Counted from the first letter of the stretch, positions 19,753 to 28,744 are shown. The stretch: 64,000 nucleotides of DNA from JAHWKI01 sp035513575 (GCA_035513575.1 DATKBW010000134.1:1-64000), one strand, 5' to 3'. The notes: generated by a model from the sequence alone, not told the origin. Made by a program: numbers and translations.

Positions 19753-21804
19753 TCAGCCGGCGGCGGACATCGCCTGATCGGCCGCGGCCATGTAGCGCTC
19801 GACGTACTCGCGGACCATCCGGTTCGTGTTGAAGAACGGGGCCACCACGCGGATGGCGTCGGCCATCATGGCCATCCAGCGCCGGGGCAGGCCGGCCGCG
19901 TCGCGCTCGTAGAACGCCGGCACGACGTGGTCTTCCAGGATCCGGAACAGGTCGCGGTGATCCGCGCGGTCGCCCTCTTCCTCCTCGAGCGCCTCGCGGC
20001 CATGGCCGACGGCCCAGCCGATGGCGGCGCCGGCCGCCTCCGCCAGCTCCCAGGCCTCGTCCCACCACCCGTCCAGGATGCTCACGTTCAGGACCCCGTT
20101 GGCCGCGGCCTTCATCCCGCTCGTGCCGCTCGCCTCGAGCGGACGGCGTGGATTGTTGAGCCACACATCGGCGCCCTGGACCAGGCGACGGGCCAGATCG
20201 ATGTCGTAGCCGGGCACGAAGACCACGCGGTCGCGGAACGCCGGCGTGCCGGAGAGCTCGGCGATCTGGCGGATGAGCGCCTTTCCGCCCTGATCCCGGG
20301 GGTGCGCCTTGCCCGAGAAAACCAGCTGGACGGGCCGGTCGCGATCGTTCAGCAGCGCTTCCAGGCGCTCGACGTCCCCGAGGATCAGGGTCGCCCGCTT
20401 GTAGGTCGCGAAGCGACGGGCGAAGGCGATCGTGAGGACATCCGGAGCCAGCCGGACGCCCGTTCGCTCGCGGATCCGCTCGACCAGGTCGCCGCGCAGC
20501 TCCTCGTGGACACGCCACAGCGCCTCGGGCTCCGGCGCCGGGGCGCGGGGGTCCACCCCGACGTCGACCGGCTCCACGCCGTAGAGGGCCCCCACCCGCT
20601 CACCCACCCAGCTCGGCAGGTGGACGCCGTTGGTGATGAAATCGATGGGGACGTCGTCCATCTCGTGGTCCAGCCACAGCGGCTGCCACATCTCCCGCGA
20701 GACCGCGCCGTGGAGGCGGCTCACGCCGTTCACCTGCTCGGCGAGCCGGAGGGCCAGGACCGTCATGTTGAACGGCTCGTCCTCGTCGTCGGGGTCCTGG
20801 CGACCGAGCCCGAGCAGCGTGTCAAGCGGGATCCCCATGGAGCGGGAGACCCCGGTGAAGTAGAGCTCCATCAGGTCCGGGGCGAACCGGTCGTGACCCG
20901 CCGGGACCGGGGTGTGGGTCGTGAAGACGCAGCGGTGTCGCGCCGCCTCAATGGCGGCGTCCAGCTCGAGCGACTCGTTCTCCATGAGATCCCACACGAG
21001 ATCCAGCCCCAGGAACGCCGAGTGGCCTTCGTTCATGTGATAGGAACGCGGCCGGATGCCCATCTCCCGCAGCGCCCGGTAGCCGCCGATCCCGAGGATC
21101 AGCTCCTGCGAGAGACGCGTCTCCTCGTCGCCCCCGTAGAGACGGGCCGTGAGCGCCCGGTCCTCGGCCCGGTTCTCCGGTAGGTCGGCGTCCAGCAGGA
21201 ACAGCGGGACGCGGCCGACATCGGCGCGCCACACCCGCAGGAGGACGTGGCGGCCCGGGAACGGGGCCGCGACCCGGAGCGGCACCCCCTCGGGCCCCTC
21301 CACCTCCCGCAGCGGGAGGTCATCGAAATCCGCGGGCTCGAACCGCTCGGTCTGTTTCCCACCGGACCCGAGCACCTGCTGGAAGTACCCTTCGCGGTAC
21401 AGGATGCCCATGGCGACGAGGGGGACCCCCAGGTCGGTGGCGGACTTCAGGTGGTCTCCCGCGAGGACCCCGAGACCGCCGGCGTAGATGCGCAGGCACT
21501 CCGTGATGCCGAACTCGGCGGAAAAGTACGCCGTGAGGGGGCGGTCGGTCGGGCCGTTCCCGTCGTACCAGCGGTCACCGGCGGTGAGGTGAGTGCGGAG
21601 ATCGGTGAGCAGGGCGGCCGCGCGCCGGGCCACGTCCGGGTCCTCCAGCCGGGCGGTATCGAGCCGCCGCAGGAGGGCCACCGGGTTGTGACCGAGGCGA
21701 TCCCAGAGAGCCGGGTCGAGGTCGCGAAAGAGGTTCCGCGTCGGCGTGTGCCACGCCCACCGGAGGTTGCGGGCGAGGTCCTCGAGCTGCTCCTGTACCG
21801 TCAT
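19753..21804 (-). CDS. glgP: Alpha-glucan (glycogen) phosphorylase, GT35 family
   Basis: The enzyme releases glucose-1-phosphate from glycogen or maltodextrins with pyridoxal phosphate. The product of about 683 residues begins with LARNLRWAWH, the N-terminal DUF3417-like domain of the short phosphorylase type, then SAEFGITECLRIYAGGLGVLAGDHLKSA (in two parts of the fold), YHMNEGHSAFLGL, TTHTPVPAGHDRF and the PLP-lysine region EASGTSGMKAAANG. The ATG at 21804 has only a weak AGG upstream. A TTG at 21825 has GGAGGAG placed ideally and would add seven residues; it may be the true start. The gene is divergent from thrS and convergent with groEL. Confidence 0.92.
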   Translation of the reverse strand: MTVQEQLEDLARNLRWAWHTPTRNLFRDLDPALWDRLGHNPVALLRRLDTARLEDPDVARRAAALLTDLRTHLTAGDRWYDGNGPTDRPLTAYFSAEFGITECLRIYAGGLGVLAGDHLKSATDLGVPLVAMGILYREGYFQQVLGSGGKQTERFEPADFDDLPLREVEGPEGVPLRVAAPFPGRHVLLRVWRADVGRVPLFLLDADLPENRAEDRALTARLYGGDEETRLSQELILGIGGYRALREMGIRPRSYHMNEGHSAFLGLDLVWDLMENESLELDAAIEAARHRCVFTTHTPVPAGHDRFAPDLMELYFTGVSRSMGIPLDTLLGLGRQDPDDEDEPFNMTVLALRLAEQVNGVSRLHGAVSREMWQPLWLDHEMDDVPIDFITNGVHLPSWVGERVGALYGVEPVDVGVDPRAPAPEPEALWRVHEELRGDLVERIRERTGVRLAPDVLTIAFARRFATYKRATLILGDVERLEALLNDRDRPVQLVFSGKAHPRDQGGKALIRQIAELSGTPAFRDRVVFVPGYDIDLARRLVQGADVWLNNPRRPLEASGTSGMKAAANGVLNVSILDGWWDEAWELAEAAGAAIGWAVGHGREALEEEEGDRADHRDLFRILEDHVVPAFYERDAAGLPRRWMAMMADAIRVVAPFFNTNRMVREYVERYMAAADQAMSAAG

Positions 21805-22006
21805 ATCGACCTGTCGATGCTCCAATGGCTCCTCCGGGCGCTTCGTCGCGCGGCCCAAAGGTAGAAGAGGAGGCAGGATCTGCAAAGCCGCACGTTGCGC
21901 CGGACCCCCGATCCGCGGGCCAGCCGGTGCGGCCCCGGCGGGGGTGTTCCCGGGGGGGCGCGGCTCGTAGTATTCGGGGCTCGTGGATCCAGGAAGGGAA
22001 GAGGAG

Positions 22007-23947
22007 ATGGCGGGAGCGAAGGGGAAGGGGAGCGTCACGGTCACGCTGCCGGACGGGTCGGCGCTCGAGCTGCCCCGGGGCGCGACGGCGGGGGACGTGG
22101 CGGCGCGGATCGGACCGGGTCTCGCGCGGGCGGCGGTCGCCGCGAAGGTCGACGGTGCGGTGGTCGACCTGAACCGGCCGCTGGAGGGGGACGCCGCCAT
22201 CGAGATCCTGACCCGGAAGAGCCCGGAGGCGCTGGGCGTGCTCCGGCATTCGGCCGCCCACGTGCTGGCAACCGCGGTGCGCAGGGTCCGCCCCGGCGCG
22301 GGGATCGGGTTCGGCCCCGCCATCGAGGACGGCTTCTATTACGACTTCGACGTGGAGGAGCCGTTCACGCCGGAGGAGGTGGAGCGGATCGAGAACGAGA
22401 TGCGGGACGTGGCCGCCACCGATGAGCCGTTCGAGCGGCAGGTCGTGACGAAGGGGGAGGCGCGGGAGCTGTTTGCCGACGACCCGTTGAAGCTGGAGCG
22501 GCTGGAGGAGCTCGGGGACGACGAGGTCATCACGGTTTACCGCAACGGACCGTTCCTGGACCTCTGCCGCGGGCCTCACCTGGCCGGCACCGGCGACGTC
22601 AAGCACGTGAAGCTGCTCTCCACCGCGGGGGCGTACTGGCGGGGCGACGAGCGCCGCCAGATGCTCCAGCGGATCTACGGCACCGCGTGGTTCAGCGAGG
22701 AGGACCTGGCGACCTACCTGCACCGGCAGGAGGAGGCGCGCCGCCGCGACCACCGCAAGCTGGGCCGGGAGCTGGATCTGTTCCTGTTCCACCCCTGGGC
22801 GCCCGGGGCGCCGTTCTGGACGGACCGGGGGACGACGATCTACCACGCGCTGCTCGGGTGGATGCGGGACGTGCTGTCCCGCAACGGCTACCAGCAGGTG
22901 AAGACGCCGCTCCTCTACAACAAGGCGCTCTGGGAGCTCTCCGGGCACTGGGGCAAGTACCGGGAGAACATGTTCCTGGTGCTGGACCGGGAGTCCGGCG
23001 AGCCCGATCTCGGCGTCAAGCCCATGAACTGCCCGTCCCACCACCTCCTGTTCGCGGCCCGGCACCGCTCCTACCGCGAGCTGCCGCTCCGCTACGCGAC
23101 GCAGGACGTCCTCCACCGCAACGAGGTGTCGGGCGCCCTCGGCGGCCTCACCCGCGTCCGGCAGTTCCAGCAGGACGACGCGCACGTGTACCTGATGGAG
23201 TCCCAGGTCGCCGAGGAGGTCCGGCGCATGGTGGAGCTCATCCGGTACTTCTACGGCACCCTCGGGCTGCAATTCACGGCGCGCTTCGCCACGCGGCCGG
23301 AGGTGCGGATCGGGAGCGACGAGATGTGGGACCGGGCGGAGGGCACCCTCCGGGAGGCCCTCGACGCCCTCGCGCTGCCCTACCAGCTCAAGGAGGGCGA
23401 TGGCGCCTTCTACGGGCCCAAGATCGATTTCGACGTCGAGGACGCCCTCGGCCGCGCGTGGCAGCTGGGGACCATCCAGCTCGATTACGCGGCGCCGGAG
23501 CGCTTCGATCTGAAGTTCACCGGCGAGGACAACGCGGAGCACCGCCCCGTCGTGATCCACTGCGCGATGTTCGGCTCCCTGGAACGGTTCATCGGCATCC
23601 TGATCGAGCATTTCGCGGGCGCCTTCCCGGTCTGGCTCGCGCCGGAGCAGGTCCGGGTGCTGCCCATCAGCGACGAGCAGCGGGAGTACGCGGGGACCGT
23701 GACGGCCGAGCTGCGCGAGCGAGGCGTCCGGGTGTCGCTGGACGACCGGTCGGAGACGCTCGGCTACCGGATCCGCGACGGCGAGACCCACAAGGTCCCG
23801 TACATGGCCGTGGTGGGGGAGCGGGAGGCGGAGGCGGGGACCGTGGCGGTGCGCCGGCGCGGGGCGGGGCGCAAGCAGGAGGTCCTGGACCGGGACGCCT
23901 TCGCCGGCCGGGTCGCGGAAGAGGCCCGCGCCCGGGCGCTGGAGTAG
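22007..23947 (+). CDS. thrS: Threonyl-tRNA synthetase
   Basis: The 646-residue enzyme charges tRNA-Thr. It has a TGS domain (about 8-70), an editing domain with HSAAHVLATAVRR (HxxxH) and a distal cysteine region, the class II core with KPMNCPSHHLLF (zinc Cys) and ATQ...HRNE, and a C-terminal anticodon-binding domain from about 545. The zinc-histidine segment, HRA in E. coli, reads HCAMFGSLERF here. The ATG at 22007 follows a purine-rich AAGGGAAGAGGAG. The 202 bases between it and glgP hold no clear promoter boxes; TAGTAT at 21968 is a possible -10. carA follows after 3 bases. Confidence 0.97.
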   Translation: MAGAKGKGSVTVTLPDGSALELPRGATAGDVAARIGPGLARAAVAAKVDGAVVDLNRPLEGDAAIEILTRKSPEALGVLRHSAAHVLATAVRRVRPGAGIGFGPAIEDGFYYDFDVEEPFTPEEVERIENEMRDVAATDEPFERQVVTKGEARELFADDPLKLERLEELGDDEVITVYRNGPFLDLCRGPHLAGTGDVKHVKLLSTAGAYWRGDERRQMLQRIYGTAWFSEEDLATYLHRQEEARRRDHRKLGRELDLFLFHPWAPGAPFWTDRGTTIYHALLGWMRDVLSRNGYQQVKTPLLYNKALWELSGHWGKYRENMFLVLDRESGEPDLGVKPMNCPSHHLLFAARHRSYRELPLRYATQDVLHRNEVSGALGGLTRVRQFQQDDAHVYLMESQVAEEVRRMVELIRYFYGTLGLQFTARFATRPEVRIGSDEMWDRAEGTLREALDALALPYQLKEGDGAFYGPKIDFDVEDALGRAWQLGTIQLDYAAPERFDLKFTGEDNAEHRPVVIHCAMFGSLERFIGILIEHFAGAFPVWLAPEQVRVLPISDEQREYAGTVTAELRERGVRVSLDDRSETLGYRIRDGETHKVPYMAVVGEREAEAGTVAVRRRGAGRKQEVLDRDAFAGRVAEEARARALE

Positions 23948-23950
23948 GAC

Positions 23951-25072
23951 GTGGCGCCGCGCGAGCCGGGCTACCTGTTGCTGGAGGACGGGCGGATCTT
24001 CCGCGGCGAGTACGTGGGGGCGCCCGGAGTGGCGCTGGGCGAGGTCGTCTTCAACACCTCCATGACGGGGTACCAGGAGGTCCTCACCGACCCGTCGTAC
24101 GCCGGGCAGATCGTCACCATGACGTACCCCCTCATCGGCAACTACGGGGTGACGCCGGAGGACGAGGAGTCGAAACGGCCGCAGGTCGCCGGGTTCGTGG
24201 TGCGGGAGATGTCGCCCACGTACACCGGCTGGCGCGGCCGGGAGTCCCTCCCGGACTACCTGGCGCGGACCGGCGTCGTGGCGCTGACGGAGGTGGACAC
24301 CCGGGCGCTCACGCGCCACATCCGCTCCGCCGGCGCGATGCGGGGCGTGCTCGCCCCGGCCAGCCTGGTCCCTGACGACGTCCGCGCCCGGCTGGCCGCC
24401 CACCCGCCCATGGAAGGGCTGGACCTCACCGGCCAGGTCTCCACCGCCGAGGCGTACGAGATTCCGGCCCGGGGGACGGAGCGGTTCTTCGTGATCGCCT
24501 ACGACTTCGGCATCAAGGGCCACTCCCCCCGGCTGCTGGCGGAGCGCGGCTGCCGCGTGCGCACCGTCCCGAGGGGCGCCACGCCGGCCGAAGTGCTGGG
24601 GTCGGGGCTGGACGGCCTGTTCGTGTCCAACGGCCCCGGGGACCCGGAGGCCGTGGCCCACGCGCTGGAGACCATCCGGGGCGCCGCGGACCGGGGGATC
24701 CCCGTGTTCGGGATCTGTCTCGGCCACCAGCTCCTCGCCCGCGCGTTCGGCGGCCACACGTACAAGCTGAAGTACGGCCACCGGGGCGGGAACCATCCCG
24801 TGAAGCGCCTCGCGGACGGCGCGGTGGAGATCACGGCCCAGAACCACGGGTTCGCGGTACGGGCCGGGGAGGGCGACGCCATCGAGGACGCGCCGGCGCT
24901 GCGGGTGACGCATCTGAACCTGAACGACGGCACCGTGGAAGGGCTGGAGCACCGGGAGCGGCCGGTCTTCAGCGTGCAGTACCATCCCGAGGCCGCGCCC
25001 GGCCCGCACGACTCGCGTTACCTCTTCGATCGATTCGTGTCGGAAATGGCGCAAGTGCGAGGAGAGCCTTGA
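23951..25072 (+). CDS. carA: Carbamoyl-phosphate synthase small subunit
   Basis: CarA hydrolyses glutamine and passes ammonia to CarB for carbamoyl phosphate, used for arginine and pyrimidines. The 373-residue protein has the N-terminal carA domain (FNTSMTGYQEVLTDPSYAGQIVTMTYP) and a class I glutaminase with Cys256 (FGICLGHQ), His345 and Glu347 (QYHPEA). The usual DFGVKRNI linker reads DFGIKGHSPR here. The GTG start lies just after thrS. No carB follows, so the large subunit is encoded elsewhere. The sppA promoter overlaps the stop codon. Confidence 0.95.
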   Translation: MAPREPGYLLLEDGRIFRGEYVGAPGVALGEVVFNTSMTGYQEVLTDPSYAGQIVTMTYPLIGNYGVTPEDEESKRPQVAGFVVREMSPTYTGWRGRESLPDYLARTGVVALTEVDTRALTRHIRSAGAMRGVLAPASLVPDDVRARLAAHPPMEGLDLTGQVSTAEAYEIPARGTERFFVIAYDFGIKGHSPRLLAERGCRVRTVPRGATPAEVLGSGLDGLFVSNGPGDPEAVAHALETIRGAADRGIPVFGICLGHQLLARAFGGHTYKLKYGHRGGNHPVKRLADGAVEITAQNHGFAVRAGEGDAIEDAPALRVTHLNLNDGTVEGLEHRERPVFSVQYHPEAAPGPHDSRYLFDRFVSEMAQVRGEP

Positions 25073-25098
25073 CTTGCGAGACTCGAGCGCGTTAGTCT
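25069..25098 (+). promoter_or_regulatory. Candidate sppA promoter
   Basis: TTGACT at 25069-25074 spans the carA stop codon; TAGTCT at 25093-25098 follows after 18 bases. The form matches the groESL promoter. The sppA GTG is about 45 bases beyond the predicted start. Confidence 0.6.
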
Positions 25099-25148
25099 AG
25101 TCCTTTCGCGCCCCCCCGGCCTAACTTCTGAACTCGCGGTGACTTGGC

Positions 25149-26048
25149 GTGTCTCGTCGCTCCCTCGCAACGGCGCTGGTCATAGCCGTGCTCTCCGTCA
25201 TGACCCTCGCGGGCCTCTCCATGGCCGTCCTCCTGGCGGTCGGCGACGGAGCCGGTCTCGCCTTCGGTGGCCGGATCGCCATCGTCGAGGTGGACGGGAT
25301 CATCAGCGACGACGAGCAGTTCATCGAGGACGTGCGGCGGCTGGAGCGCGACCGGTCGGTGAAGGGGTGGGTGGTGGCCATCAACTCGCCGGGCGGCGTG
25401 GTGGCGCCCTCCCAGAGCATCTACCAGGAGCTGCGCAAGCTGCGCGAAGCGGATGACCGGCCGGTGGTGGCGTCGATCGGGACGGTGGGCGCATCGGGCG
25501 GCTACTACGTGGCGCTGGGCGCCGATTCCATCCTCGCGCTGCCGGGGAGCATCACCGGTTCCATCGGTGTGCTGATGGAGTTCCCGGACGTCAGCGCCCT
25601 GATGGAAAAGGTCGGCGTGGACATGCAGATCGTGAAGGGTGGCGCCCAGAAGGACCTCGGCTCGCCGTTCCGGCCCATGGGCCCGGAGGACCGGGCGGTA
25701 CTCGCCGAGATGGTGGAGGATGTACACGGTCAGTTCATTGAGGTGGTGGCGCAGGAGCGCCGGCTGACCGTGGAGCAGGTGAGGCCGCTGGCCGATGGGA
25801 GCATCTTCTCCGGCCGCCAGGCCGCGCAGCGCGGGCTGGTGGACCGGCTGGGAAACCTGGAGGACGCGATCGCCCTGGCGGGCGAGATGGCAGGGTTGGG
25901 ACCGGACCCCCGCATCGTCCGGCCCCCGCGCGAACGCGACGGGATCCTGGCGGAGCTCCTGCTGGGACGGACGGCCATGCGGGCGCTGGGACGGCTGGTC
26001 GATCCACTGACCGGAACGAGTCCGGTCCTGAAGTACATCGTGCACTGA
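25149..26048 (+). CDS. sppA: Signal peptide peptidase SppA, short (36K) type
   Basis: SppA is a membrane-bound serine protease of the ClpP-like fold that degrades cleaved signal peptides. The 299-residue protein has an N-terminal membrane helix (about 8-31), the oxyanion segment NSPGG (79-83), the nucleophile Ser116 in GASGGYY and the general-base Lys168 in KDLGSP. The length fits the single-domain type found in Bacillus. The GTG start is preceded by no strong ribosome-binding site. hup follows after 48 bases. Confidence 0.92.
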   Translation: MSRRSLATALVIAVLSVMTLAGLSMAVLLAVGDGAGLAFGGRIAIVEVDGIISDDEQFIEDVRRLERDRSVKGWVVAINSPGGVVAPSQSIYQELRKLREADDRPVVASIGTVGASGGYYVALGADSILALPGSITGSIGVLMEFPDVSALMEKVGVDMQIVKGGAQKDLGSPFRPMGPEDRAVLAEMVEDVHGQFIEVVAQERRLTVEQVRPLADGSIFSGRQAAQRGLVDRLGNLEDAIALAGEMAGLGPDPRIVRPPRERDGILAELLLGRTAMRALGRLVDPLTGTSPVLKYIVH

Positions 26049-26096
26049 GCTCGGGAGCGACGCGGCTTCCGCGGACCCCGGAGGGATGGAGGAGAC

Positions 26097-26396
26097 ATGA
26101 CGAAGGCGGATCTGGTGGAACAGGTGGCCGACGCGATCGGTCCTGGCATCACGAAGAAGGACTGCGCGCTGGTGGTGGACGGGCTCCTGAACGCCATCAA
26201 GGCCGCGCTCGGCGAGGGCGAGAACATCGAGATCCGCGGGTTCGGCACGTTCAAGGTGCGCGAGCGGAAGTCGCGGGTGGCGCGGAACCCCCGGACCGGC
26301 GACCGCGTGGAAGTGCCGTCCCGCGTGGTCCCCGTGTTCAAGCCTTCGAAGGACCTCCGCGAGCAGGTCGGAGACATGGTGGCCGCGGGCAACTGA
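26097..26396 (+). CDS. hup: HU family DNA-binding protein
   Basis: This 99-residue protein bends DNA and compacts the chromosome as a dimer. It has MTKADLVEQVADAI at the start, the turn FGTFKVRERKSRVARNPRTGD and the arm region with VPSRVVPVFKPSK. HU and IHF cannot be separated by sequence alone; HU is the safer call. GGAGGAG lies before the ATG, and a GC-rich hairpin after the stop ends the transcript. Confidence 0.95.
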   Translation: MTKADLVEQVADAIGPGITKKDCALVVDGLLNAIKAALGEGENIEIRGFGTFKVRERKSRVARNPRTGDRVEVPSRVVPVFKPSKDLREQVGDMVAAGN

Positions 26397-26418
26397 GCCC
26401 CCCGGCCGTGAGGGGAGG

Positions 26419-26452
26419 GAGGCCCCGTCCGGCGCAGGCCGGGCGGGGCCTC
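26419..26452 (+). terminator. Terminator after hup
   Basis: A 15-base stem (26419-26433 with 26438-26452, one G-T pair) with a GCAG loop follows the hup stop. The T-run is poor (GTGTTTA), so release may be partly hairpin-driven. Confidence 0.6.
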
Positions 26453-26462
26453 GCGCGTGTTT

Positions 26463-26486
26463 AACATCGGGCGGCCCCGGGCCGTC
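26463..26486 (+). promoter_or_regulatory. Candidate ECF-type promoter of the sigma factor gene
   Basis: AAC at 26463-26465 and CGTC at 26483-26486 are 17 bases apart, the common pattern of promoters read by ECF sigma factors. It lies directly after the hup terminator and about 28 bases before the sigma gene, as expected for autoregulation. The boxes are short, so chance is possible. Confidence 0.4.
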
Positions 26487-26513
26487 CATAAGGGAGTGAG
26501 GACCGCAAGGGCC

Positions 26514-27059
26514 ATGGCCGCGATGGCGGACGAGGATGACCAGGCGCTCGTCGCACGGGCGCGGCTGGGCGAGGGGGCGGCGCTGGACGCGCTGGTGTCC
26601 CGCCACAGCCGGGCGGTCTACGAGCTGGCGTACCGGGTCCTCGGGGACTCCGACCTCGCCGAGGACGCCGCCCAGGACGCCTTCGTGCGGGCGCTCCGCG
26701 CCCTGAAGGGCTTCCGGGGCGACGCGAGCTTCCGGACCTGGCTGCTGCGGATCGCGCTCAACACCGCGCGGTCCGCGGGTCGGACCAGGACGCGGCGGGG
26801 GGAGGTCCCGCTCGAGTTGGTGTCCGAAACGCTCGGCGGGGACGCCGATCCGGAGCGGGAGGCGGTCGCGCGGACGGAAGCGGCACGGGCCGAGCGGGCG
26901 CTGGCCGCGCTCCCCGAGAAGCAGCGGCTGGCCGTGACGCTCCGCCTCCACCAGGGGCTGAGCCATCGCGAGATCGCCGACCTGACGGACATGTCGGAGG
27001 GGTCGGCGCGGGTGAACTACCACCTCGGCGTGAAACGATTGAGGGAGCTGCTGAAATGA
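26514..27059 (+). CDS. RNA polymerase sigma factor, ECF (sigma-70 family)
   Basis: The 181-residue protein has region 2 at about 23-88 (VYELAYRVLGDSDLAEDAAQDAFVR in the -10 recognition part) and region 4 at about 125-178 (LPEKQRLAVTLRLHQGLSHREIADLTD, helix-turn-helix). It lacks regions 1 and 3, which defines ECF sigma factors. It should direct a stress regulon held in check by the anti-sigma factor encoded next, whose start overlaps this stop (ATGA). The ATG at 26514 has AAGGG upstream; another ATG lies three codons later. The subgroup cannot be assigned from the sequence alone. Confidence 0.92.
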   Translation: MAAMADEDDQALVARARLGEGAALDALVSRHSRAVYELAYRVLGDSDLAEDAAQDAFVRALRALKGFRGDASFRTWLLRIALNTARSAGRTRTRRGEVPLELVSETLGGDADPEREAVARTEAARAERALAALPEKQRLAVTLRLHQGLSHREIADLTDMSEGSARVNYHLGVKRLRELLK

Positions 27060-27556
27060 GCACGGGCTGCGAGTTCCACGCGGACGCTCTGCCGGACCTG
27101 GCCGCCGGGCGGCTGGAGCCGGCACGGGCGGCGCGCGTGCGGGAGCACCTGCCGGAGTGCGCGCGCTGCCGTGAAGAGCTCGCGCTTCTGACGCGGATCG
27201 CCCACGCCCGGGTCACCCCTCCGGCCGGGCTCGAAGCGCGGATCCGCACAGCCGTGCGGGAGGGGACCGGCGGTCCCACGGTGGCGCGGCGCCGCCCGCG
27301 TGGTGGCGCCTGGCGCCCCTGGGCGCTCCCCCTCGCCGCCGCCGCCGGTCTCGCCCTCCTCTGGATCGGCGTCCCGGATCGGCGGCCCGGAGCGGAAGGA
27401 TCGCCGGACGCACCCGAGGCCGTGGCGCTCGCGGCGGATGCGGACCACCCGTATGGCGCCTGGCCGGCCACGGGCACGGTGGTGGCCGGGGACCTGGTGC
27501 TGAGCGAGCTCACCACCGAGGACCTGCAGACGCTGCTGGAGGAGATGGAGCCATGA
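27056..27556 (+). CDS. Zinc-finger anti-sigma factor, membrane-bound
   Basis: The 166-residue protein has an N-terminal zf-HC2 type domain with His31, Cys35 and Cys38 (HLPECARC) and an earlier His8. A single membrane helix spans about 89-106, and the last 60 residues would be periplasmic. Such proteins bind their ECF sigma at the membrane and release it on envelope or oxidative stress. The overlap with the sigma gene upstream and with the Spy-like gene downstream (ATGA at both ends) indicates strict coupling. Confidence 0.88.
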   Translation: MSTGCEFHADALPDLAAGRLEPARAARVREHLPECARCREELALLTRIAHARVTPPAGLEARIRTAVREGTGGPTVARRRPRGGAWRPWALPLAAAAGLALLWIGVPDRRPGAEGSPDAPEAVALAADADHPYGAWPATGTVVAGDLVLSELTTEDLQTLLEEMEP

Positions 27557-28023
27557 GGAAGGTGATGTGTGCGGTGCTGCTGGCGCTCGCCATCCCGGTG
27601 GGGGCCACGAGCCAGGGGCAGGGTCAGGGTCCGGAGCGGCGCGACCGGCTCGAACAGGAGGTCCGCGCCCGGTTCCTGGGCATGGCCGCGCGCCGGCTGG
27701 AGCTGGACTCCGCGCAGCGGGGGCGGCTGCGTGGCGTGCTGGAGGACGGCGCCCGGGCACGGCGCGAGCTGGCGCGGGAGAGCCTCGCGCTGCGGCAGAG
27801 GCTGGTGGCCGCGGCGCAGGACGAGACGACGCCGTCGTCGACCTTCGAGGCCCTCCTCCGGGACATGGAGGCGCTGACGCAGCGCGAGCACGCCCTCGAG
27901 CGCCGGGAGCAGGAACGGCTCGCCGAGTTCCTCACCCCGCGACAGCGCGCGCACTTCCTGATGATGCGCATGCGGTTGAACGAGCAGGTGCGGGAGCTGA
28001 GAGGGCGCCGGCCCCCCCGTTGA
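27553..28023 (+). CDS. Spy/CpxP-like periplasmic protein
   Basis: The 156-residue protein has a signal peptide (about 1-20, ending ...PVGATSQ) and is otherwise almost all helical and rich in Arg, Glu and Leu. The C-terminal LTPRQRAHFLMMRMRLNEQVR resembles the LTxxQ motif of Spy/CpxP proteins, which are periplasmic chaperones or metal-stress sensors. Following a sigma/anti-sigma pair, it probably senses or responds to envelope stress. The family assignment rests on this motif and layout, not on close identity. Confidence 0.72.
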   Translation: MRKVMCAVLLALAIPVGATSQGQGQGPERRDRLEQEVRARFLGMAARRLELDSAQRGRLRGVLEDGARARRELARESLALRQRLVAAAQDETTPSSTFEALLRDMEALTQREHALERREQERLAEFLTPRQRAHFLMMRMRLNEQVRELRGRRPPR

Positions 28024-28055
28024 ACCCCGGGGGTGGGGGCGGGTATGTTGGGACC

Positions 28056-28298
28056 ATGCGGATCCGCGCCCTCTTCTTCGCCACGTACCGGGACCTCGCC
28101 GGGGCCGACACCCTGGAGGTCGACCTCCCGACGGGCTCCACCGCGGGCGATCTCGTCGCCCGGCTCCGCGAGCGGGACGGGCTGGCGGCCCTGCCCGCCG
28201 AGCCCGCGCTGGCGGTGAACGAGGCGCACGCGCCCCTGTCCACGGGGCTTTCCGACGGCGACGAGGTCGCGCTCCTCCCACCGGTGGCGGGCGGGTGA
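28056..28298 (+). CDS. moaD: Molybdopterin synthase sulfur carrier subunit MoaD
   Basis: The 80-residue ubiquitin-like protein carries sulfur as a C-terminal thiocarboxylate in molybdopterin synthesis. It starts MRIRALFFATYRDLAG and ends LLPPVAGG, with the required Gly-Gly terminus. The middle (GDLVARL, NEAHA, LSDGDEVALLPP) fits the beta-grasp fold. The stop overlaps the moaE GTG start, so the two synthase subunits are made together. Confidence 0.93.
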   Translation: MRIRALFFATYRDLAGADTLEVDLPTGSTAGDLVARLRERDGLAALPAEPALAVNEAHAPLSTGLSDGDEVALLPPVAGG

Positions 28299-28744
28299 GC
28301 GTCCGCGCCCGGGTGAGCCACGACCCCATCGATCCCGGGGAGGTCCTGGCCGCGGTGGGCTCGGCGGCGGACGGCGCCGTGCTGCTGTTCCTCGGCACGG
28401 TGCGGGACCGCCACGAGGGTGCCCGGGTCGAGGCGCTCACGTACGAGGCGTACGAGAGCATGGCGACGCGGGAGCTGGCGGCGATCGCGGGCGAGGCCGC
28501 GGCGCTGGCCGGGAGCGATCGGGTCGCCGTCGTCCACAGGTTGGGACCGCTGGCCATCGGGGACGTGAGCGTGGCCATCGCGATTTCCACTCCTCACCGC
28601 GCCGAGGCCTTCGCGGGCGGCCGCTACGTCATCGAGGAGATCAAGAAGCGGCTCCCGGTGTGGAAGCGCGAGCACTACGTCGCCGGGGACGCGCGGTGGG
28701 TGGACGGGGTGACGCCCCCCGTGCCGGAGCCCGCCGGTGAGTAG
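28295..28744 (+). CDS. moaE: Molybdopterin synthase catalytic subunit MoaE
   Basis: MoaE uses MoaD thiocarboxylate to make the dithiolene of molybdopterin. The 149-residue protein has GTVRDRHEGARVEALTYEAY, HRLGPLAIGDVSV, TPHRAEAF and the active-site lysines in IKKRLPVWKREHYV (Lys117, Lys118, Lys124). The GTG start overlaps moaD. The 3' end overlaps moaA by 8 bases. Confidence 0.95.
   Translation: MSVRARVSHDPIDPGEVLAAVGSAADGAVLLFLGTVRDRHEGARVEALTYEAYESMATRELAAIAGEAAALAGSDRVAVVHRLGPLAIGDVSVAIAISTPHRAEAFAGGRYVIEEIKKRLPVWKREHYVAGDARWVDGVTPPVPEPAGE

Noticed and set aside
21575..25054. Open frame of 1159 codons on the minus strand
   Set aside because: It is antisense to thrS and carA, is Arg/Pro/His-rich with no domain, and is an effect of high GC with few stops.
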